A stretch of DNA of 64,000 nucleotides from an uncultured SAR86 cluster bacterium (lineage in GTDB: Bacteria > Pseudomonadota > Gammaproteobacteria > Magnimaribacterales > D2472): contig CACJSU010000002.1 in NCBI GenBank assembly GCA_902596165.1, forward strand, positions 153,768 through 217,767, in the 5' to 3' direction. The notes under the pieces were generated by a model. It was not told the DNA's origin. It was given only the letters and a program-made list of their open reading frames with translations, and did not search any database. The position numbers and the translations under genes were made by a program. Below are positions 62,039 to 64,000 of the stretch, piece after piece. The stretch's first letter is position 1; each line of letters starts with the position of its first letter.

Positions 62039-64000
62039 CTAATTATCGTTATTTTGATTAATGAGATCTATATTTCCGCCAATGGCTACCGTATTCACGG
62101 CAATCACTCTCTCATCCATGAATTGCAAAAGATAATTTGGTCCTCCAGCTTTAAAACCTGAGCCGGAGAGATTTTTTCCACCAAAAGGCTGTGTCTCAAC
62201 AACAGCACCAACAATGTCTCGGTTGATGTATATGTTTCCACTAGAAGTCTGCTTAGTAACATTTATGGCCTTGGCATCAATTCTAGTATGAATACCAAAT
62301 GTAAGAGCAAAACCTTTAGCATCAATTTGTTTCAGGGAATCAACAAGTGTGTCTTCAGAAAATGAGGCAACATGCAAAATAGGCCCAAACTGTTCTTCAT
62401 TGGGCATAGAGCTTAATTCAAGCTCAATTAAAGCTGGTAAAACCCAAGAGCCATCACTTGGAACAGTGTTTCTTGTAGCTTGAAACAAAGAGTGCCCATC
62501 GTTTTTCATCTTGGCAAGATAATTATTTAACTTCTCCACAGCATCAAAGGTAATGATTGGGCCAATATCCGTACCTAAATCATCAGGAGTGCCAATCGTA
62601 AGATCATTCATGGCACCTTTAAGCATTGAAATAAACTCTTCGTAAACCTCTTGGTGAACAAGAAGTAGTCTTAAAGCTGAGCATCTTTGGCCTGCAGAGT
62701 TGAATGCTGATCGCATAACATCATCACAAGCTCTCTCTAACAGGGCACTAGAATCAACAATCATTGTATTCAATCCACCTGTTTCAGCGATTAAAGGAAC
62801 AATTTTTCCAGGTTTAAGAGATAGATTTTTATGAATTTCTTTTGCAGTTTGCAAGGAGCCAGTAAAGGCAACTAAATCTATAGCTTGATTCAAAATAATT
62901 GCTTTGCCTAATTCGCCACTACCAAGAAGCAAATGCAGAGCATCTTCTGGCAGCCCTTCTTCAAAAAATATTTTAACGGCTTCAAAAGCAATGATCGGGG
63001 TATGCTCTGAAGGCTTGGAGATCACTGTATTACCAGCAACTAAAGCAGCTGCAATTTGCCCAATTGTAATTGCCAGAGGGAAATTCCATGGGCTAATGCA
63101 TAAAACAGTTCCTTTTGGTCCGTATTCTAAAATATTATCCTCTCCTGTCGGGCCTTTTTGAGAAACAGGCTTTAAATTTAAGATTTCTTGCGAATAATAT
63201 CTGAGAAAATCAATCGCCTCCCTGATTTCATCTAAAGCATCTTCAAGGGTTTTGCCGGCTTCATGCATTAATAAGTAAACAAACTTAGCCCGCTGATCTT
63301 CAAGTCTGCCTGCTACAGAAATTAGAATTTCATTTCTGGATTCTATTGAGCAATTCATCCATTGATCTGAAGGACGAATTGAGTTGACATTTATTGATTC
63401 AAAATCACAGGTCTCTATCACACCAATAGTTTTTTGATTGCATTTGGAAGCTATATCAATCGGTGGATTTTTAAGAAGATTTAATGGCGATTTAGAGCAA
63501 ACATGAAAATTTGATTTTTTAAATTTATTGACCTTGCTCATCAGGGCCTCAATACAATTCATCTCATTTAAATCAAATCCTCTAGAGTTAAGTCGAGGGA
63601 GATATAAGTTTCTTGGCAGTGGTAAATTTGATATATAAAAATGATCTATTTTCTCTTTAATTTTATCCCCTGGATTTTGAGCTAGCTCGATCTCTGGAAT
63701 ATTATTATCTAAGTACTTATTAATAAATGAGCTATTAGCTCCATTCTCTAAAAGCCTTCTAACTAGGTAAGGTAGCAACTCTTTGTGTCGACCTATAGGA
63801 CAATATACAGTTGTCTCGGGAAATTGCTTATAGGATGCTTTGCAGGCTGAATATAATAACTCGCCCATTCCATATAATCTTTGAAATTCTATCTTGGTAT
63901 TAGTGCTTTCACTTAGACTCATGAGTGATGCAATTGAGTGCGCATTGTGAGTTGCAAAGCTAACATCTATGCCTCTACATTCGATAAGCCTCTTTGCTGT
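62039..64000 (-). CDS. putA: Bifunctional proline dehydrogenase/P5C dehydrogenase PutA, 5' part cut by the window
   Basis: The frame is open from 64000 (a codon boundary) to the stop at 62039; 653 codons are seen. The start of the visible part (FATHNAHSIAS, FQRLYGMGELLYSA) is the end of the proline dehydrogenase barrel, so an internal Met at 63922 is not a real start. The rest is the aldehyde dehydrogenase domain with AETGGLNTMIVD (general base Glu) and SAGQRCSALRLLL (catalytic Cys). It oxidises proline to glutamate via pyrroline carboxylate. The protein ends just after the ALDH domain, so it lacks the C-terminal extension of long PutA forms. Any DNA-binding N-terminus is outside the window. 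Confidence 0.94.
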   Translation of the reverse strand, partial: TAKRLIECRGIDVSFATHNAHSIASLMSLSESTNTKIEFQRLYGMGELLYSACKASYKQFPETTVYCPIGRHKELLPYLVRRLLENGANSSFINKYLDNNIPEIELAQNPGDKIKEKIDHFYISNLPLPRNLYLPRLNSRGFDLNEMNCIEALMSKVNKFKKSNFHVCSKSPLNLLKNPPIDIASKCNQKTIGVIETCDFESINVNSIRPSDQWMNCSIESRNEILISVAGRLEDQRAKFVYLLMHEAGKTLEDALDEIREAIDFLRYYSQEILNLKPVSQKGPTGEDNILEYGPKGTVLCISPWNFPLAITIGQIAAALVAGNTVISKPSEHTPIIAFEAVKIFFEEGLPEDALHLLLGSGELGKAIILNQAIDLVAFTGSLQTAKEIHKNLSLKPGKIVPLIAETGGLNTMIVDSSALLERACDDVMRSAFNSAGQRCSALRLLLVHQEVYEEFISMLKGAMNDLTIGTPDDLGTDIGPIITFDAVEKLNNYLAKMKNDGHSLFQATRNTVPSDGSWVLPALIELELSSMPNEEQFGPILHVASFSEDTLVDSLKQIDAKGFALTFGIHTRIDAKAINVTKQTSSGNIYINRDIVGAVVETQPFGGKNLSGSGFKAGGPNYLLQFMDERVIAVNTVAIGGNIDLINQNNDN

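Noticed and set aside
62904..63161. Plus-strand open frame inside putA
   Set aside because: It is the antisense of the conserved ALDH domain, which has catalytic residues in frame.

Overview
The window looks like a chromosome segment of a low-GC, streamlined marine gammaproteobacterium, possibly SAR86-like. That placement is an inference from AT-rich coding, short intergenic gaps, three large TonB-dependent receptors, secreted glycosidases, a sulfatase and hydrolases, and an arginine operon built like that of Xanthomonas. There are no rRNA genes, insertion sequences, phage genes or CRISPR arrays. One tRNA (Gly-GCC) is present.

Layout. 1-3.2 kb (minus): Baeyer-Villiger monooxygenase overlapping the start of a sulfatase that runs off the left edge. 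3.3-5.6 kb (plus): a CinA-like/nucleotidyltransferase fusion and an indoleamine dioxygenase, then a lone bL33 gene (minus). 5.9-8.1 kb: an outer-membrane DUF5916-type protein. 8.1-14.8 kb: a glucoside locus with sugar symporter, glucokinase, 6-phosphogluconolactonase and GH3 beta-glucosidase, divergent from a LacI regulator. 14.7-16.8 kb: MarC and pyruvate kinase. 16.87-17.09 kb: an unannotated GA-rich RNA with its own promoter and terminator. 17.1-21.6 kb: malate synthase G, DUF1330 and a GH2 enzyme. 21.8-28.5 kb: secreted esterase, two ferredoxin-fold-like secreted proteins, amidohydrolase, S9 peptidase, SnoaL-like protein, tRNA. 28.6-32.6 kb: a small membrane protein, a CoA-transferase relic, a GFA protein, a TonB receptor and a SnoaL-like protein. 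32.7-39.8 kb: a 42-residue basic ORF and the six-gene arginine operon (argF', argG, argE, argB-NAT, argC, argH) preceded by a short leader ORF with five consecutive Arg codons. 39.9-46.2 kb: PAN-like secreted protein, rhodanese, lipoprotein hydrolase, TonB receptor, exported methyltransferase-like protein, Gly/Leu repeat membrane protein, RRM protein. 46.2-51.7 kb: an SDR/serine hydrolase/S1-P1 nuclease/patatin operon, a YeiH-type membrane protein and an AhpD-like protein. 51.7-59.3 kb: cystathionine gamma-synthase, a lipoprotein, a three-gene 2-oxoacid:ferredoxin oxidoreductase operon whose first protein carries an integrase-type N-terminal domain, DUF2805 and a YczE-like protein. 59.4-64 kb: a third TonB receptor and the 3' part of putA.

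The genes suggest a heterotroph that takes up oligosaccharides, peptides and amino acids through TonB receptors and secreted hydrolases. Glucose would enter by symport and be phosphorylated by Glk, with Pgl and pyruvate kinase as later steps, probably in an Entner-Doudoroff route. Arginine would be made through acetylated intermediates.

The observations most worth checking are the Arg-codon leader before the arginine operon, the GA-rich RNA upstream of pyruvate kinase, the integrase-domain/oxidoreductase fusion, a repeated series of -10 boxes placed 6-10 nt before start codons (leaderless transcripts), and palindromes shared between a TonB-receptor promoter and the LacI locus.
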